This document shows, piece after piece, positions 34,652 through 44,251 of a stretch of DNA of 64,000 nucleotides. Origin of the DNA: Thalassospira lucentensis. Its GTDB lineage: Bacteria > Pseudomonadota > Alphaproteobacteria > Rhodospirillales > Thalassospiraceae. Under the pieces are notes generated by a model. The model was not told the origin of the DNA, did no database searches, and saw nothing but the letters and a program-made list of their open reading frames with translations. The stretch's first letter is position 1, and every line of letters begins with the position of its first letter. The DNA lies in contig NZ_LPVY01000005.1 in NCBI RefSeq assembly GCF_001613805.1, positions 476,686 to 540,685 of the forward strand. The letters run 5' to 3'. Position numbers and translations under genes: made by a program.

Positions 34652-35722
34652 ATGGAAAACATCGAAGCATTGCGCGAAGAGGTTCTGGCCGAAGTCGAAA
34701 AAGCAGCCGATTTACAGGCTCTTGAAGATGTTCGTATCAGCGCTCTTGGCAAAAAGGGCCGTATTACCGGCCTGATGAAAAACCTTGGTCAGATGGACCC
34801 GGATCAGCGCCGTGAATTCGGTCAGACGCTGAACGCTGTCAAAGATCAGGTTGCCGAGGCGATCGACACCCGCAAATCCGGCCTTGAAGATGCAGCATTG
34901 AATGCGCGTCTGATTGGCGAGCGGATCGATGTGACCCTGCCCGCGCGCATGGACGAAACTGCTGGTCGCATCCATCCGATCAGCCAGACGATGGACGAAA
35001 TCATTTCGATCTTTGGCGAGATGGGCTTTGCTCTTGCCGAAGGTCCGGATGTCGAAGACGATTTCCATAACTTTACCGCCCTGAACATTCCGCCGGAACA
35101 TCCGGCGCGTGAAATGCAGGACACTTTCTATCTGCCTGAGCAGGAAGACGGTTCGCGCCTTGTGCTGCGGACCCATACCTCGCCGGTGCAGATCAGAACC
35201 ATGCAGTCGAAAACCCCGCCGATCCGCATCATCGCGCCGGGTCGTACCTATCGTTCCGATAGCGATATGACCCATACGCCGATGTTCCATCAGGTCGAGG
35301 GACTGGTGATCGACAAGAAAACCCATATGGGGCACCTGAAAGGGTGTCTGCTGGAGTTTGTTAAAACCTATTTCGAACTGGACGAAGTTCCGGTTCGCTA
35401 CCGTCCAAGCTTCTTCCCCTTTACCGAGCCGAGTGCCGAAATGGATATTGGCTGTTCGCGCAAGGGTGGGGAGCTCAAGATTGGTGAAGGCGACGACTGG
35501 CTGGAGATTCTGGGCTGCGGTATGGTTCACCCGCGCGTTCTGGCGGCTTGTGGACTTGATCCGAATGAATATCAGGGCTTTGCCTTTGGCATGGGGATCG
35601 AGCGTATCGCGATGCTGAAATACGGCATTCCCGATCTTCGCACCTTCTTCGATACCGATCTGCGCTGGCTGAAACACTATGGTTTCGTGCCGCTGGATGT
35701 ACCGAATATGGTGAGAGGCTAA
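34652..35722 (+). CDS. pheS: Phenylalanine--tRNA ligase alpha subunit
   Basis: A 356-residue PheS: N-terminal coiled coil (about 1-85) that contacts tRNA, then the class II catalytic core. [50 protein letters not shown] [15 protein letters not shown] (motif 2 region), [23 protein letters not shown] and [18 protein letters not shown] (motif 3) are all present. It forms an alpha2-beta2 enzyme with PheT, encoded four bases downstream. Confidence 0.98.
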   Translation: MENIEALREEVLAEVEKAADLQALEDVRISALGKKGRITGLMKNLGQMDPDQRREFGQTLNAVKDQVAEAIDTRKSGLEDAALNARLIGERIDVTLPARMDETAGRIHPISQTMDEIISIFGEMGFALAEGPDVEDDFHNFTALNIPPEHPAREMQDTFYLPEQEDGSRLVLRTHTSPVQIRTMQSKTPPIRIIAPGRTYRSDSDMTHTPMFHQVEGLVIDKKTHMGHLKGCLLEFVKTYFELDEVPVRYRPSFFPFTEPSAEMDIGCSRKGGELKIGEGDDWLEILGCGMVHPRVLAACGLDPNEYQGFAFGMGIERIAMLKYGIPDLRTFFDTDLRWLKHYGFVPLDVPNMVRG

Positions 35723-35726
35723 GACC

Positions 35727-38135
35727 ATGAAATTCACACTCGACTGGCTGAAACAGCATCTTGAAACCGATGCTTCGATCGACGTGATTGCCGAAAAGCT
35801 CACCGATGTCGGACTGGAGATAGAAGGTGTCACGGATCGTGCGGCGGCGCTTAGGGATATCCGGGTCGCCTATATCGAAGAAGCGGGCCAGCATCCGGAT
35901 GCGGATCGTCTGAAACTCTGCCGGGTCAATACCGGTGAAAAGATCATTCAGGTTGTCTGTGGTGCCCCCAATGCCCGAACCGGCATCAAGGTTGCGCTGG
36001 CACAACCGGGCGCGATTATTCCGATTGACGGCTCGAAACTGAAACCGGGCAAAATCCGTGGCGTCGAAAGCCAGGGCATGATGTGCTCGACCCGTGAACT
36101 TTGCCTTGGCGAAGATCATGACGGCATTATTGAACTGCCCGAAGATGCCCCGATTGGTGCCCAGGTGGCATCAGTGCTGGGAGCGGATGATCCGATCATT
36201 GAAATCGGTCTGACCCCGAACCGGCCGGATTGCACCGGTGTTCGCGGGATTGCGCGCGACCTGGCGGCGGCTGGCATTGGCACGCTAAAGGACGACCCGC
36301 GCCAGCAGGCGGTTGCGGGCACGTTTGACAGCCCCGTCGGTGTTTCGATTTCGGCCAATATTGCGCAGAATGCGGCGGTTCCGGCGTTCTATGGTCGTTA
36401 TATCCGCGGTGTTAAAAACGGCGAAAGCCCGGCGTGGCTGAAGGCCCGTCTCGAAGCCATCGGGCTGCGTCCGATTTCGGCACTTGTTGATATTACAAAC
36501 CTTGTAACGCACGATCTTGCGCGTCCGTTGCACGTGTTTGATGCTGACAAGCTGTCGGGTGACATCAATGTCCGCTATGCCACCAGTGGCGAGAAGATTG
36601 CGGCACTTGATAACAAGGAATACACGCTTTCCGACAGCATGGTCGTGATCGCCGATCAGGCAAAAGCACTTGGCCTTGGCGGTATCATCGGTGGCGAAGA
36701 AACCGGTTGTGTCGATGAAACGGTCAATGTCTTTGTTGAATGCGCCCTGTTCGATCCGATCAGTGTTGCAAAGACCGGCCGCAAACTGCAGATCAATTCC
36801 GATGCCCGTTACCGGTTCGAGCGCGGTGTCGACCCGCAGTCGATTTCCTGGGGTATAGAGGTTGCGACACGTCTGATTACCGAGATTTGCGGTGGTGAAG
36901 TTTCCCATGTCGTGAAGGCGGGCGAGGTCCCTAATCCGCGCAACAGCTTCGATCTTCGTATTGATCGCATTCGGGAGCTGGGCGGTGTTTCGGTTGACGC
37001 CGATCAGGCGATTGCGATTCTGAAATCGCTTGGTTTTGAGGTCAGCGGGGCCGCGCCTGTTATCACGGCGGTTGCACCAACCTGGCGTCCGGATGTCATC
37101 GGCGAAGCCGATCTGGTCGAGGAAGTTTTGCGCATTGTCGGATATGACAAAATTCCGACGGTGCCGCTGGAACGTGAAACCAGCCTGCCGGTTCCGGCCC
37201 TTAGCCCGTTCCAGAAGCGGGTTGGTCTGACCCGTCGGATACTGGCTTCGCGCGGGATGTTTGAAACCGTTACCTGGTCCTTCACCGACTCGCGATGGGC
37301 AAAACTGTTTACCGATCTGAAGCCGGGCCTGTTCCTTGCCAATCCGATCAGTTCGGATCTGGATGTGATGCGTCCGAACGTCCTTATAAATCTGATCGCG
37401 GCAGTTGGTCGTAACCAGTCGCGCGGTTTCGCCGATCTGGCGTTGTTTGAGGCCGGGCCAGAATTCTTTGGCGATCAGCCGGGGGATCAGCGTCTGGTAG
37501 CTGCCGGTTTGCGATCAGGGGCAACCACCCCGCGCAGTTGGACCGGTTCGCGCCGTGATGTCGATCTGTTTGATGTTAAGGCAGACGCAGAAGCGCTGCT
37601 TGAAGCGCTTGGTACGGCATCAGCCAACGTGCAGGTCAATGCCGAAGGGGCACCATCATGGTATCATCCTGGTCGTTCGGCGGCATTGCAGCTGGGCCCG
37701 AAAAATGTCCTTGGCTATTTTGGCGAACTGCACCCGAAAGTGTTGAAAGAACTGGGTGTTAAGGGGCGCGTTGTTGCCTTTGAACTGTTTGTTGAAAATG
37801 TACCGATGCCCAAGAAAAAGGGAACGGGACGGCCTTTGCTGAATGCATCAAGCTTCCAGTCGGTTGAACGCGACTTTGCCTTCCTTCTGGATGCAAATGT
37901 TCAGTCCGAGGCCATCGTCAAGGCAGCCCGCAGTGTCGACCGGAACCTGATTTCGGATGTTACGATCTTTGACCTTTATGCAGGCAAAGGTATCGAGGAT
38001 GGCAAGAAATCGGTTGCTTTCTCGATCACCCTGCAGCCGACCAAGGCAACCCTGACCGAAGAGGAAATCGACGGGGTTTGCAAGAAGGTTGTTGCCGCTG
38101 TCGAAAAGGCAACAGGCGGTTCCCTGCGCGCCTGA
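35727..38135 (+). CDS. pheT: Phenylalanine--tRNA ligase beta subunit
   Basis: An 802-residue PheT of full length: tRNA-binding OB domain (about 40-150, GQHPDADRLKLCRVNTGE), B3/4 editing domain (ALVDITNLVTHDLARPLHVF; FERGVDPQ), B5 domain, inactive class II-like core (ETVTWSFTD) and C-terminal FDX-ACB domain (FQSVERDFAFLLDANV ... SITLQPTKATLTEEEI). It starts four bases after pheS; GAGAGG inside the pheS end is the ribosome binding site. Confidence 0.98.
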   Translation: MKFTLDWLKQHLETDASIDVIAEKLTDVGLEIEGVTDRAAALRDIRVAYIEEAGQHPDADRLKLCRVNTGEKIIQVVCGAPNARTGIKVALAQPGAIIPIDGSKLKPGKIRGVESQGMMCSTRELCLGEDHDGIIELPEDAPIGAQVASVLGADDPIIEIGLTPNRPDCTGVRGIARDLAAAGIGTLKDDPRQQAVAGTFDSPVGVSISANIAQNAAVPAFYGRYIRGVKNGESPAWLKARLEAIGLRPISALVDITNLVTHDLARPLHVFDADKLSGDINVRYATSGEKIAALDNKEYTLSDSMVVIADQAKALGLGGIIGGEETGCVDETVNVFVECALFDPISVAKTGRKLQINSDARYRFERGVDPQSISWGIEVATRLITEICGGEVSHVVKAGEVPNPRNSFDLRIDRIRELGGVSVDADQAIAILKSLGFEVSGAAPVITAVAPTWRPDVIGEADLVEEVLRIVGYDKIPTVPLERETSLPVPALSPFQKRVGLTRRILASRGMFETVTWSFTDSRWAKLFTDLKPGLFLANPISSDLDVMRPNVLINLIAAVGRNQSRGFADLALFEAGPEFFGDQPGDQRLVAAGLRSGATTPRSWTGSRRDVDLFDVKADAEALLEALGTASANVQVNAEGAPSWYHPGRSAALQLGPKNVLGYFGELHPKVLKELGVKGRVVAFELFVENVPMPKKKGTGRPLLNASSFQSVERDFAFLLDANVQSEAIVKAARSVDRNLISDVTIFDLYAGKGIEDGKKSVAFSITLQPTKATLTEEEIDGVCKKVVAAVEKATGGSLRA

Positions 38136-38157
38136 TGTGCAGTTGAAAGATTATATG

Positions 38158-38191
38158 AAAAACGGGCTGTCCATTGGATGGCCCGTTTTTT
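38158..38191 (+). terminator. pheST terminator
   Basis: Stem AAAAACGGGCTGTCC / GGATGGCCCGTTTTT with two G-T pairs and loop ATT, then TTTTTT inside the right arm. It is 23 bases after the pheT stop and lies just before the end of the convergent lipoprotein gene. Confidence 0.85.
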
Positions 38192-38216
38192 GTGGCAGGG
38201 GTGCGAAAAGTGGTTC

Positions 38217-38672
38217 TTATCCGCCGGGACGTTTGCGCAGGATGGCAAATTCATCTTCATCAAGGTCGATGGCAATCATGTCCGGACCATTGGTGTATAT
38301 GCGCCATTCCATATCGGTATCATCGCATTCGATGTTGAGCTGATCGACCAGGTTATTCCACGTGCAGCTTTCGCGGTCATCATCGGCGTCAAGTCGACCG
38401 GTTCCGTTATCAGAAAGATGCATCACCAGAAGTTCTTCGTCCTCGTCAACGGAATAAACGGCATAAGTTTCGTTAGCGAAACGATAATTGATTTCCGTGC
38501 CATTGAGCTGACGCCATCCCCGCGGCAAAGGCGCATCAACATCCCGCTCGGCGAACATATAGGCCAGTTTCTGCATGTGATTGTCGGGCATGGTTCTCAT
38601 GTCGGAACCGCAGGCAGCCAGCAAAAGGGCTCCGCTTAGTGCGATGGCGATCCGGAAATTAATATCGGTCAT
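38217..38672 (-). CDS. Putative lipoprotein
   Basis: A 151-residue hypothetical lipoprotein. The N-terminus RIAIALSGALLLAACGSDM is a signal peptide with lipobox LLAAC; Cys would be lipidated at about residue 21. The mature part is acidic and rich in Asp/Glu near the C-terminus (LSDNGTGRLDADDDRESC, DLDEDEFAIL), with a second Cys pair possibly forming a disulphide (ESCTWNN ... IECDD). I recognise no family. ATG 38672 is set by GGAG six bases upstream and by the signal peptide. Confidence 0.7.
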   Translation of the reverse strand: MTDINFRIAIALSGALLLAACGSDMRTMPDNHMQKLAYMFAERDVDAPLPRGWRQLNGTEINYRFANETYAVYSVDEDEELLVMHLSDNGTGRLDADDDRESCTWNNLVDQLNIECDDTDMEWRIYTNGPDMIAIDLDEDEFAILRKRPGG

Positions 38673-38793
38673 ATGATGCTCCGTAACGGTCGATGGGCAT
38701 TCAAGCGGGCAGCTTTTACCGGCCCCGTCCTTCTCCGGATTTTCCAAGCAAGATGCTTGCCATCGGTAATTTTGCGGCAGGCGTTCAGTAGTT

Positions 38794-40836
38794 CTAGGGC
38801 GTTCCCCGCAACGTGAAAATGAACGTTGCCCCGGGATCGGTTATGGGGCGGGAGGTATCAAGCCATATCCTGCCGCCATGCTGTTCGGCAATTTTGCGGC
38901 ATAAAGAAAGGCCAAGGCCGGTCCCGCTGAATTCATCTTTATGCAGGCGCTGAAACAGGCGGAAAATACGTTGGGCATGTTCCGGATGAATGCCAATTCC
39001 GTTGTCGCGAACTGAGAAACGCCAAAATCCTGCGGTTTCCGGATCGGGTATGACGCGGATATCAATATGAGGTGGCACACCGGGACGACGGTATTTGATG
39101 GCATTCGACAGCAGGTTCTGAAACAGACGGGACAGACTGATGCGGTCACCGTTGATTACAGGCAGGTCATTATGGGTGATGGTGGCCTGTTCCTGAACAA
39201 TAATGGCTTTGAGATCGGCCTGGGCTTCATTCAGCACCTGATTGCAGTCGATTTGGGTCATTTCATCGTCGCTGCTACCAGTCTTGGCATATTCCAGCAA
39301 ATGACTGATCAGTTTATGCATGCGTTTTGCGCCATCGACTGCATAGTCGATATATTCGTCGGCCTCCTGGTCGAGGGACCCGCCATAACGACGTTTCAGA
39401 AGCTGGGTATAGCTTGCAACCATGCGTAATGGCTGTTGCAAGTCATGGGATGCGACATAGGCGAACTGTTCAAGATCTTCATTGGTGCGTTTGAGCTGAT
39501 CGAGGGTATCGCGCAGCTTGTTCGCATTTTCGACAAACTGGGTTACATCCCGTGCACTGCTGAAGGTCATGCCTTCAAACGGTCCGATACCGTGCCAGGC
39601 AAGCCAGCGATTTTCTCCACGCTGATCGAGGATACGAAAAACCAGTTCGCTCTCCTGAAACTCGCCAGATGCCTGATCCATGAAACTTGCGCGAACCATT
39701 TCCCTGTCTTCCGGAAGAAAAAGGGCTTCGAATGGTTTTCCAATCAAATCATAAACCTGCTTGCCAGCGAGTTCGGCCAGTGCCGGGCTCAGGCCGCGCA
39801 GAATACCATTCGTATCCAGGGCAATAGAAGGTTCCGGCGTATGATGCAGGTAGGTTTCGAACGGATGGCAAAGTTCCTGCTGTGGTGCGGTTTCCAACAA
39901 CAGGACAGTGACGGTTTCAGCCTCTTCTTCAGCCCGGTGTTGGGCCATCAGATAGAAACGCTGCATCTGGTCGGCAGATGTACGCAAATCCACCATGGTG
40001 CCGATACGTTTGTCCTGCCACCGATTTTCGATCAGGGGTGCGCGCAATTGTGCCCGTGATGCGTCGCTAAGCTGCGAAAGGAATGCCTCGGCGGTTGGCT
40101 TGATGTCGGCAAAGGCAAGTCCGAGTATTTCCGGCCAGTTAAGCCGGGACGTAAGAGTTCCCGCCGGATCCTTTGTCGACCAGCTTAAAATTGCACAGCC
40201 ACAATCAGACAGGGTGTTTTCTGAATCGTTGAAATGTTCGGCCAGATCGGCAGCGCGCAAATGCTGTCGTTTCAGACGCTGCCAAAGCCAGACAGAAAGT
40301 CCCGCCATAATCAGCAGAACGATCAGAAACAACGATGCGTGAAGCATGATCGCTTCGCGCCAGTTGCCCAATAAAATGTGCCGGGGAATGTAGGTGACAA
40401 CGATGCGGTCAAACTGTGGCAGGATACTATATGCCAGCAGCATTACGGTATTGCCATGCATGCATAACAAACTGCCGCGAGAGGCTTTTTGTTTGTCTAT
40501 TTCATCAAAAAGATCATCAACCAAATGAGGCGGAATGGTGCCATTGATCTGATTGCGTTCATTATCCAGAACGCCAACGGAAAGATCGGGATTTTCATCA
40601 GTGACGCGTTGCAGGTCGATTGTGCTGTTTTGCGCAAGCACGGCACTCAGATGATAGGTGACCGCCATCATTTGTGCACGCGCCTGATCAATCGCGCTGT
40701 CGTAAAGCGTTTTCTGGATGAAGAAGAAGGAAAACAGCAGGATCACCATGCCGGTAATCGTAAGGGCTGCAAGACGCTTTCGCAGTTTGCTTAATCCGCG
40801 TCTGGACAATGACGGCTCGATGGATGTCAGAAACAT
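38794..40836 (-). CDS. Membrane sensor histidine kinase with PAS domain
   Basis: A 680-residue kinase: membrane helix at about 23-42, a periplasmic sensor region (~43-160), a second helix at ~167-187, an uncharacterised cytosolic segment, a PAS domain (about 320-445, PEPSIALDTNGILRGLSPAL ... FSSARDVTQF), coiled coil, HisKA with His464 in YVASHDLQQPLRMVASY, and HATPase (N box LFQNLLSNAIKYR, G boxes VRDNGIGIHPEH and GTGLGLSLC). The HisKA subtype (ASHDLQQPLR) is that of phytochrome-like kinases, whose partners are often single-domain response regulators. No regulator gene is adjacent. The stimulus is unknown. Confidence 0.88.
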   Translation of the reverse strand: MFLTSIEPSLSRRGLSKLRKRLAALTITGMVILLFSFFFIQKTLYDSAIDQARAQMMAVTYHLSAVLAQNSTIDLQRVTDENPDLSVGVLDNERNQINGTIPPHLVDDLFDEIDKQKASRGSLLCMHGNTVMLLAYSILPQFDRIVVTYIPRHILLGNWREAIMLHASLFLIVLLIMAGLSVWLWQRLKRQHLRAADLAEHFNDSENTLSDCGCAILSWSTKDPAGTLTSRLNWPEILGLAFADIKPTAEAFLSQLSDASRAQLRAPLIENRWQDKRIGTMVDLRTSADQMQRFYLMAQHRAEEEAETVTVLLLETAPQQELCHPFETYLHHTPEPSIALDTNGILRGLSPALAELAGKQVYDLIGKPFEALFLPEDREMVRASFMDQASGEFQESELVFRILDQRGENRWLAWHGIGPFEGMTFSSARDVTQFVENANKLRDTLDQLKRTNEDLEQFAYVASHDLQQPLRMVASYTQLLKRRYGGSLDQEADEYIDYAVDGAKRMHKLISHLLEYAKTGSSDDEMTQIDCNQVLNEAQADLKAIIVQEQATITHNDLPVINGDRISLSRLFQNLLSNAIKYRRPGVPPHIDIRVIPDPETAGFWRFSVRDNGIGIHPEHAQRIFRLFQRLHKDEFSGTGLGLSLCRKIAEQHGGRIWLDTSRPITDPGATFIFTLRGTP

Positions 40837-41370
40837 TTTCTTTGTTGCACCCTTGCCTGATCATGCCCAACTGCCCCGTCATCAAAGCCTATGTTTTTTT
40901 GGTTCGGTTGAAAAGCATTCAACCGGTAATAATGCGTCTGTTCTCATATAAAAAAACGCGCGATGACAGCAACTTGCCCTTGCTCGGGGCCTGTTGCGGT
41001 CATCAGGAAGGGACGATCATGCAAATCCGGGGTAGGCTGAAGGCGAATTCGCAGAACCGAATTCAAACACAGTGCTTCTAATTGCAGTTAAAAACCCCTA
41101 TAAACCCGCTGTTGGCGATTGGTTTTTATCGCCAGGACGGCCAAGACGATCCGAGATTGCCGGTATCGCCCGCTTGTATCGCGGCAGAACAGCTTTTGCT
41201 GCCGCGCCTCTCCCAGATGTCGCTGCCCCGATCGGGTGGGCTGACCGGGAAGATGCAAACGGCGTGACACCGGCTTTGTGATAAATGATCGATGTTGAAC
41301 GCGATCGTGTTTTGGCAATAACCGAACCGAATTTTTGACATAACCATCGTCCAGTGCCAGAAGCAGCCAT
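40837..41370. other. Divergent intergenic region between the histidine kinase and lepA
   Basis: 534 bases hold promoters for the kinase (leftward) and lepA (rightward). I see one suggestive element: a 20-codon frame at 41019-41081 on the plus strand preceded by AGGAAGGGA at ideal distance, ending 290 bases before lepA. TTGAAA (40908) with TAATGC 16 bases on is a possible promoter for it. No RNA gene or repeat was recognised. Confidence 0.4.
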
Positions 41371-43176
41371 ATGACCGATCTTAAGAACATTCGAAACTTT
41401 TCGATTATCGCGCATATCGACCACGGTAAATCGACCCTGGCCGACCGTCTGATCCAGCTTACCGGCGGTCTCACCGATCGCGAGATGTCCGAACAGGTCC
41501 TCGACTCGATGGATATCGAACGCGAACGCGGGATCACCATCAAGTCGCAGGCGGTGCGTCTGAAATACACGGCCAAGGACGGTCAGGAATATACCCTGAA
41601 CCTGATGGATACGCCGGGCCATGTGGACTTCGCCTATGAAGTGTCGCGTTCGCTTGCCGCATGCGAGGGATCGCTTCTGGTGGTTGATGCCGCTCAGGGT
41701 GTCGAGGCGCAGACGCTGGCCAACGTTTATCAGGCGATTGATAACAACCACGAAATCGTGCCTGTCCTGAACAAGGTTGATCTGCCTGCCGCAGAACCGG
41801 ACCGCGTCAAGGAACAGATCGAAGAAGTGATTGGCATTGACGCCAGTGATGCGCTGATGATTTCGGCCAAAACCGGACTGGGCGTGCCCGATGTGCTCGA
41901 AGCATTGGTGCATCGTCTTCCGGCACCTACGGGCGATCCGGCGGCACCGCTTGAAGTTCTTCTGGTCGATAGCTGGTATGACTCCTATCTGGGTGTCATG
42001 ATTCTGGTGCGTGTCAAAGAAGGCACGCTGAAAAAAGGCCAGAAAATCCGCTTCATGAACGCCAAGGTCACCCATACGGTTGATCGCGTCGGCGTGTTTA
42101 CGCCCAAGCCGCTTGCGCTTGATGAAATGGGGCCGGGTGAAGTCGGCTTTATCAATTGCGGTATGAAAACCGTTGCCGAATGCGAAGTCGGTGACACGAT
42201 TACCGAAGAAAAACGCCCCTGCGCAAAACCTCTTGCCGGGTTCAAGCCGTCCATTCCGGTGGTGTTCTGTGGCATTTTCCCGGTTGATACCAGCGAATAT
42301 GATGTCCTGCGCGATGCGCTTGAAAAGCTGCACCTTAACGATGCATCCTTCCAGTTCGAGCCGGAAAACTCGACCGCACTTGGTCTTGGTTTCCGCTGTG
42401 GCTTCCTGGGGCTTTTGCATCTTGAAATCATTCAGGAACGTCTTGAACGCGAGTTCGAACTGGACCTGATCACCACGGCGCCATCGGTTTCCTATAAAAT
42501 CTCGATGACCAAAGGCGAAGATATTCTGCTGCACAACCCGGCGGATTTCCCCGATGTCACCAAGATCAAGGCCATTGAAGAACCCTGGATCAAGGCATCC
42601 ATCATGGTGCCGGACGAATATCTTGGCGGCATTCTGACGCTTTGCACCGAACGTCGCGGCATTCAGCAGGACCTGACCTATGTCGGGAACCGGGCGATGG
42701 CGGTTTACAAGCTGCCGCTGAACGAGGTGGTGTTTGATTTCTATGACCGTCTGAAATCGATTTCGCGTGGCTATGCCAGCTTTGATTACGAACTGGCCGG
42801 CTATGACGAAAGCGATCTGGTCAAGGTATCCATTCTGGTCAACGAAGAGCCGGTCGATGCGCTTGCATTGATGGTTCACCGTTCTGCTGCCGAACATCGT
42901 GGCCGCGAGATTTGCAAACGTCTTAAGGACCTTATCCCGCGCCAGATGTTCAAGGTTGCCATTCAGGCCGCCATCGGCGGCAAGGTGATCGCGCGTGAAA
43001 CGGTTTCTGCGATGCGTAAGGACGTGACGGCCAAATGTTATGGCGGTGACGTTTCGCGTAAACGCAAACTTCTCGATAAGCAGAAGGCCGGTAAGAAAAA
43101 GATGCGCCAGTTCGGCAAGGTGGAAATTCCGCAGTCGGCCTTTATCAACGCTCTTAAGATGAGCGACGATAAATAG
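41371..43176 (+). CDS. lepA: Elongation factor 4 (LepA), ribosomal back-translocase GTPase
   Basis: A 601-residue LepA of normal length. G1 is [14 protein letters not shown] (about residues 15-28), the effector region [21 protein letters not shown]3 [15 protein letters not shown]4 VLNKVDLP; domains II, III, V follow and the LepA-specific C-terminal domain ends [20 protein letters not shown]. It binds ribosomes at the inner face of the membrane or free in the cytosol and acts in initiation/translocation quality. A terminator lies 22 bases after the stop. Confidence 0.98.
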   Translation: MTDLKNIRNFSIIAHIDHGKSTLADRLIQLTGGLTDREMSEQVLDSMDIERERGITIKSQAVRLKYTAKDGQEYTLNLMDTPGHVDFAYEVSRSLAACEGSLLVVDAAQGVEAQTLANVYQAIDNNHEIVPVLNKVDLPAAEPDRVKEQIEEVIGIDASDALMISAKTGLGVPDVLEALVHRLPAPTGDPAAPLEVLLVDSWYDSYLGVMILVRVKEGTLKKGQKIRFMNAKVTHTVDRVGVFTPKPLALDEMGPGEVGFINCGMKTVAECEVGDTITEEKRPCAKPLAGFKPSIPVVFCGIFPVDTSEYDVLRDALEKLHLNDASFQFEPENSTALGLGFRCGFLGLLHLEIIQERLEREFELDLITTAPSVSYKISMTKGEDILLHNPADFPDVTKIKAIEEPWIKASIMVPDEYLGGILTLCTERRGIQQDLTYVGNRAMAVYKLPLNEVVFDFYDRLKSISRGYASFDYELAGYDESDLVKVSILVNEEPVDALALMVHRSAAEHRGREICKRLKDLIPRQMFKVAIQAAIGGKVIARETVSAMRKDVTAKCYGGDVSRKRKLLDKQKAGKKKMRQFGKVEIPQSAFINALKMSDDK

Positions 43177-43198
43177 AGCGAAATTACGGTATCGAAAC

Positions 43199-43236
43199 AA
43201 AGGCTGCATCCCATTGTGGATGCAGCCTTTTTCTTT
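43199..43236 (+). terminator. lepA terminator
   Basis: Perfect 13-bp stem AAAGGCTGCATCC / GGATGCAGCCTTT, loop CATTGT, with TTTTTCTTT tail. Confidence 0.92.
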
Positions 43237-43306
43237 GAGGGCTTTCGGCAATTCGTGCCATGCGCTATGGATAGGTCCTCATACCGTTTTGTTGCAGGAG
43301 CCCGCC

Positions 43307-43765
43307 ATGGATCTTGAAATTCTTCAACGCCAGGAAGCCATCCTTGTCTTTGATCGCTTTGACGAGGAAACAGCGTGGGAAATCGGATCGGCCCTTGTGG
43401 CGGTTGCACGGGCACAGAATGCCCCGGTTGTCGTCGACATCCGGACTTCGGATCGCACCCTGTTCCACGCGGCCCTTCTGGGGGCGAATCCTGCCAACGA
43501 TTCCTGGGCGCTTCGCAAAAGCAATCTGACACTTCGCGAACATCAATCATCAATGCAGTTTGGCATGGCGTTGAAAGCCAAGGGCAAGACACTTGCCGAT
43601 CACGGGATTGATTTTGCCGATTATGCCGACCACGGCGGCAGTTTTCCGGTTCGCGTCAAAGGCGTTGGTGTGATCGCGGCAATCACCGTATCCGGCCTTG
43701 CCTCGCACGAGGATCACGGCATGATCGTTGGCGTTCTGGAAGATTTTCTTGGGGTTTCTGTCTGA
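43307..43765 (+). CDS. UPF0303 / HbpS-like heme-degrading domain protein
   Basis: A 152-residue protein of the UPF0303 group (YBR137W-like, GlcG/HbpS fold). DLEILQRQEAILVFDRFDEE, GSALVAVARAQNAPVVVDI, FHAALLGANPANDSWALRKS and HGGSFPVRVKGVGVIAAITV match. Homologues include the Streptomyces haem-binding HbpS; the bacterial UPF0303 function is not settled. ATG 43307 has GCAGGAGCC upstream and gives the family N-terminus. It lies just after the lepA terminator, so it needs its own promoter in the 43236-43300 stretch. Confidence 0.85.
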   Translation: MDLEILQRQEAILVFDRFDEETAWEIGSALVAVARAQNAPVVVDIRTSDRTLFHAALLGANPANDSWALRKSNLTLREHQSSMQFGMALKAKGKTLADHGIDFADYADHGGSFPVRVKGVGVIAAITVSGLASHEDHGMIVGVLEDFLGVSV

Positions 43766-43791
43766 TCAGATTTGTCCGAGGCATATTGTCG

Positions 43792-44148
43792 TTATTGATT
43801 GTTGGTGTCTGGTAACGCGGAATCCTTGGGGCATGCCTCGGCCCATTTGAGCAATGCATCAAGTGCCGGGCAAAGTGATTGCCCCCACTCACTCATGCGA
43901 TACTCTACCTTGGGCGGAACCACCGGATAAACCTTGCGTTCGATTATACCATCGGCTTCAAGCTGGCGAAGCTGCTGGGCAAGCATCTTCTGCGAAATGC
44001 CGGGGATCAGCTTTTCCAGATCTGAATAGCGTTGGACCTTGCCACCGAACAGATGGAAAAGAATAATCAGTTTCCATCGGCCTTCGAGCATCTTGAAGAT
44101 TGTTTCGACATCTGATGCCGCGGTGACCGGGGTGTAGGTTTTTGCCAT
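43792..44148 (-). CDS. HxlR-family transcriptional regulator
   Basis: A 118-residue winged-helix HxlR (DUF24/MarR-type) regulator: EGRWKLIILFHLFGGKVQRY (helix 1-2), LEKLIPGISQKMLAQQLRQL (recognition helix), EADGIIERKVYPVVPPKVEY (wing). HxlR proteins often sense aldehydes, quinones or diamide via cysteine. The only Cys here are near the C-terminus (LCPALD and EACPKD), not the N-terminal Cys of the YodB type, so the sensing mode is open. It is divergent from the SnoaL-SDR pair, the arrangement expected for a local repressor. Confidence 0.92.
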   Translation of the reverse strand: MAKTYTPVTAASDVETIFKMLEGRWKLIILFHLFGGKVQRYSDLEKLIPGISQKMLAQQLRQLEADGIIERKVYPVVPPKVEYRMSEWGQSLCPALDALLKWAEACPKDSALPDTNNQ

Positions 44149-44169
44149 GCTTGGAACCTGTTAGTTACT

Positions 44170-44188
44170 TACTTTAAAGTACGTACTT
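44170..44188. promoter_or_regulatory. Overlapping palindromes in the hxlR-snoaL intergenic region
   Basis: Two perfect 12-bp palindromes share five bases: TACTTTAAAGTA (44170-44181) and AAGTACGTACTT (44177-44188). They lie 22 bases upstream of the hxlR start and 64 upstream of the divergent gene. TACTT/AAGTA half-sites resemble known HxlR-type operators, so this is the likely binding site of the adjacent regulator. Confidence 0.65.
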
Positions 44189-44216
44189 CCCAAGATGTAA
44201 GTTTGTTTGAAAAATA

Positions 44217-44241
44217 CCTGTCTGACAAGCAAGCAGACAGG
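44217..44241 (+). promoter_or_regulatory. Inverted repeat covering the SnoaL-like gene ribosome binding site
   Basis: Perfect arms CCTGTCTG-N9-CAGACAGG. The right arm contains the AGG of the Shine-Dalgarno (AGACAGGAAC) for the gene starting at 44252. As RNA it would hide the ribosome binding site; as DNA it could be a second operator. Confidence 0.45.
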
Positions 44242-44251
44242 AACAAACGAA

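Noticed and set aside
34712..35833. 373-codon open frame opposite pheS
   Set aside because: Same pattern: antisense shadow of a conserved aminoacyl-tRNA synthetase gene.
41098..43251. 717-codon open frame on the minus strand opposite lepA
   Set aside because: It is antisense to a fully conserved LepA; the translation is rich in His, Arg and Asn with no motif and no ribosome binding site.
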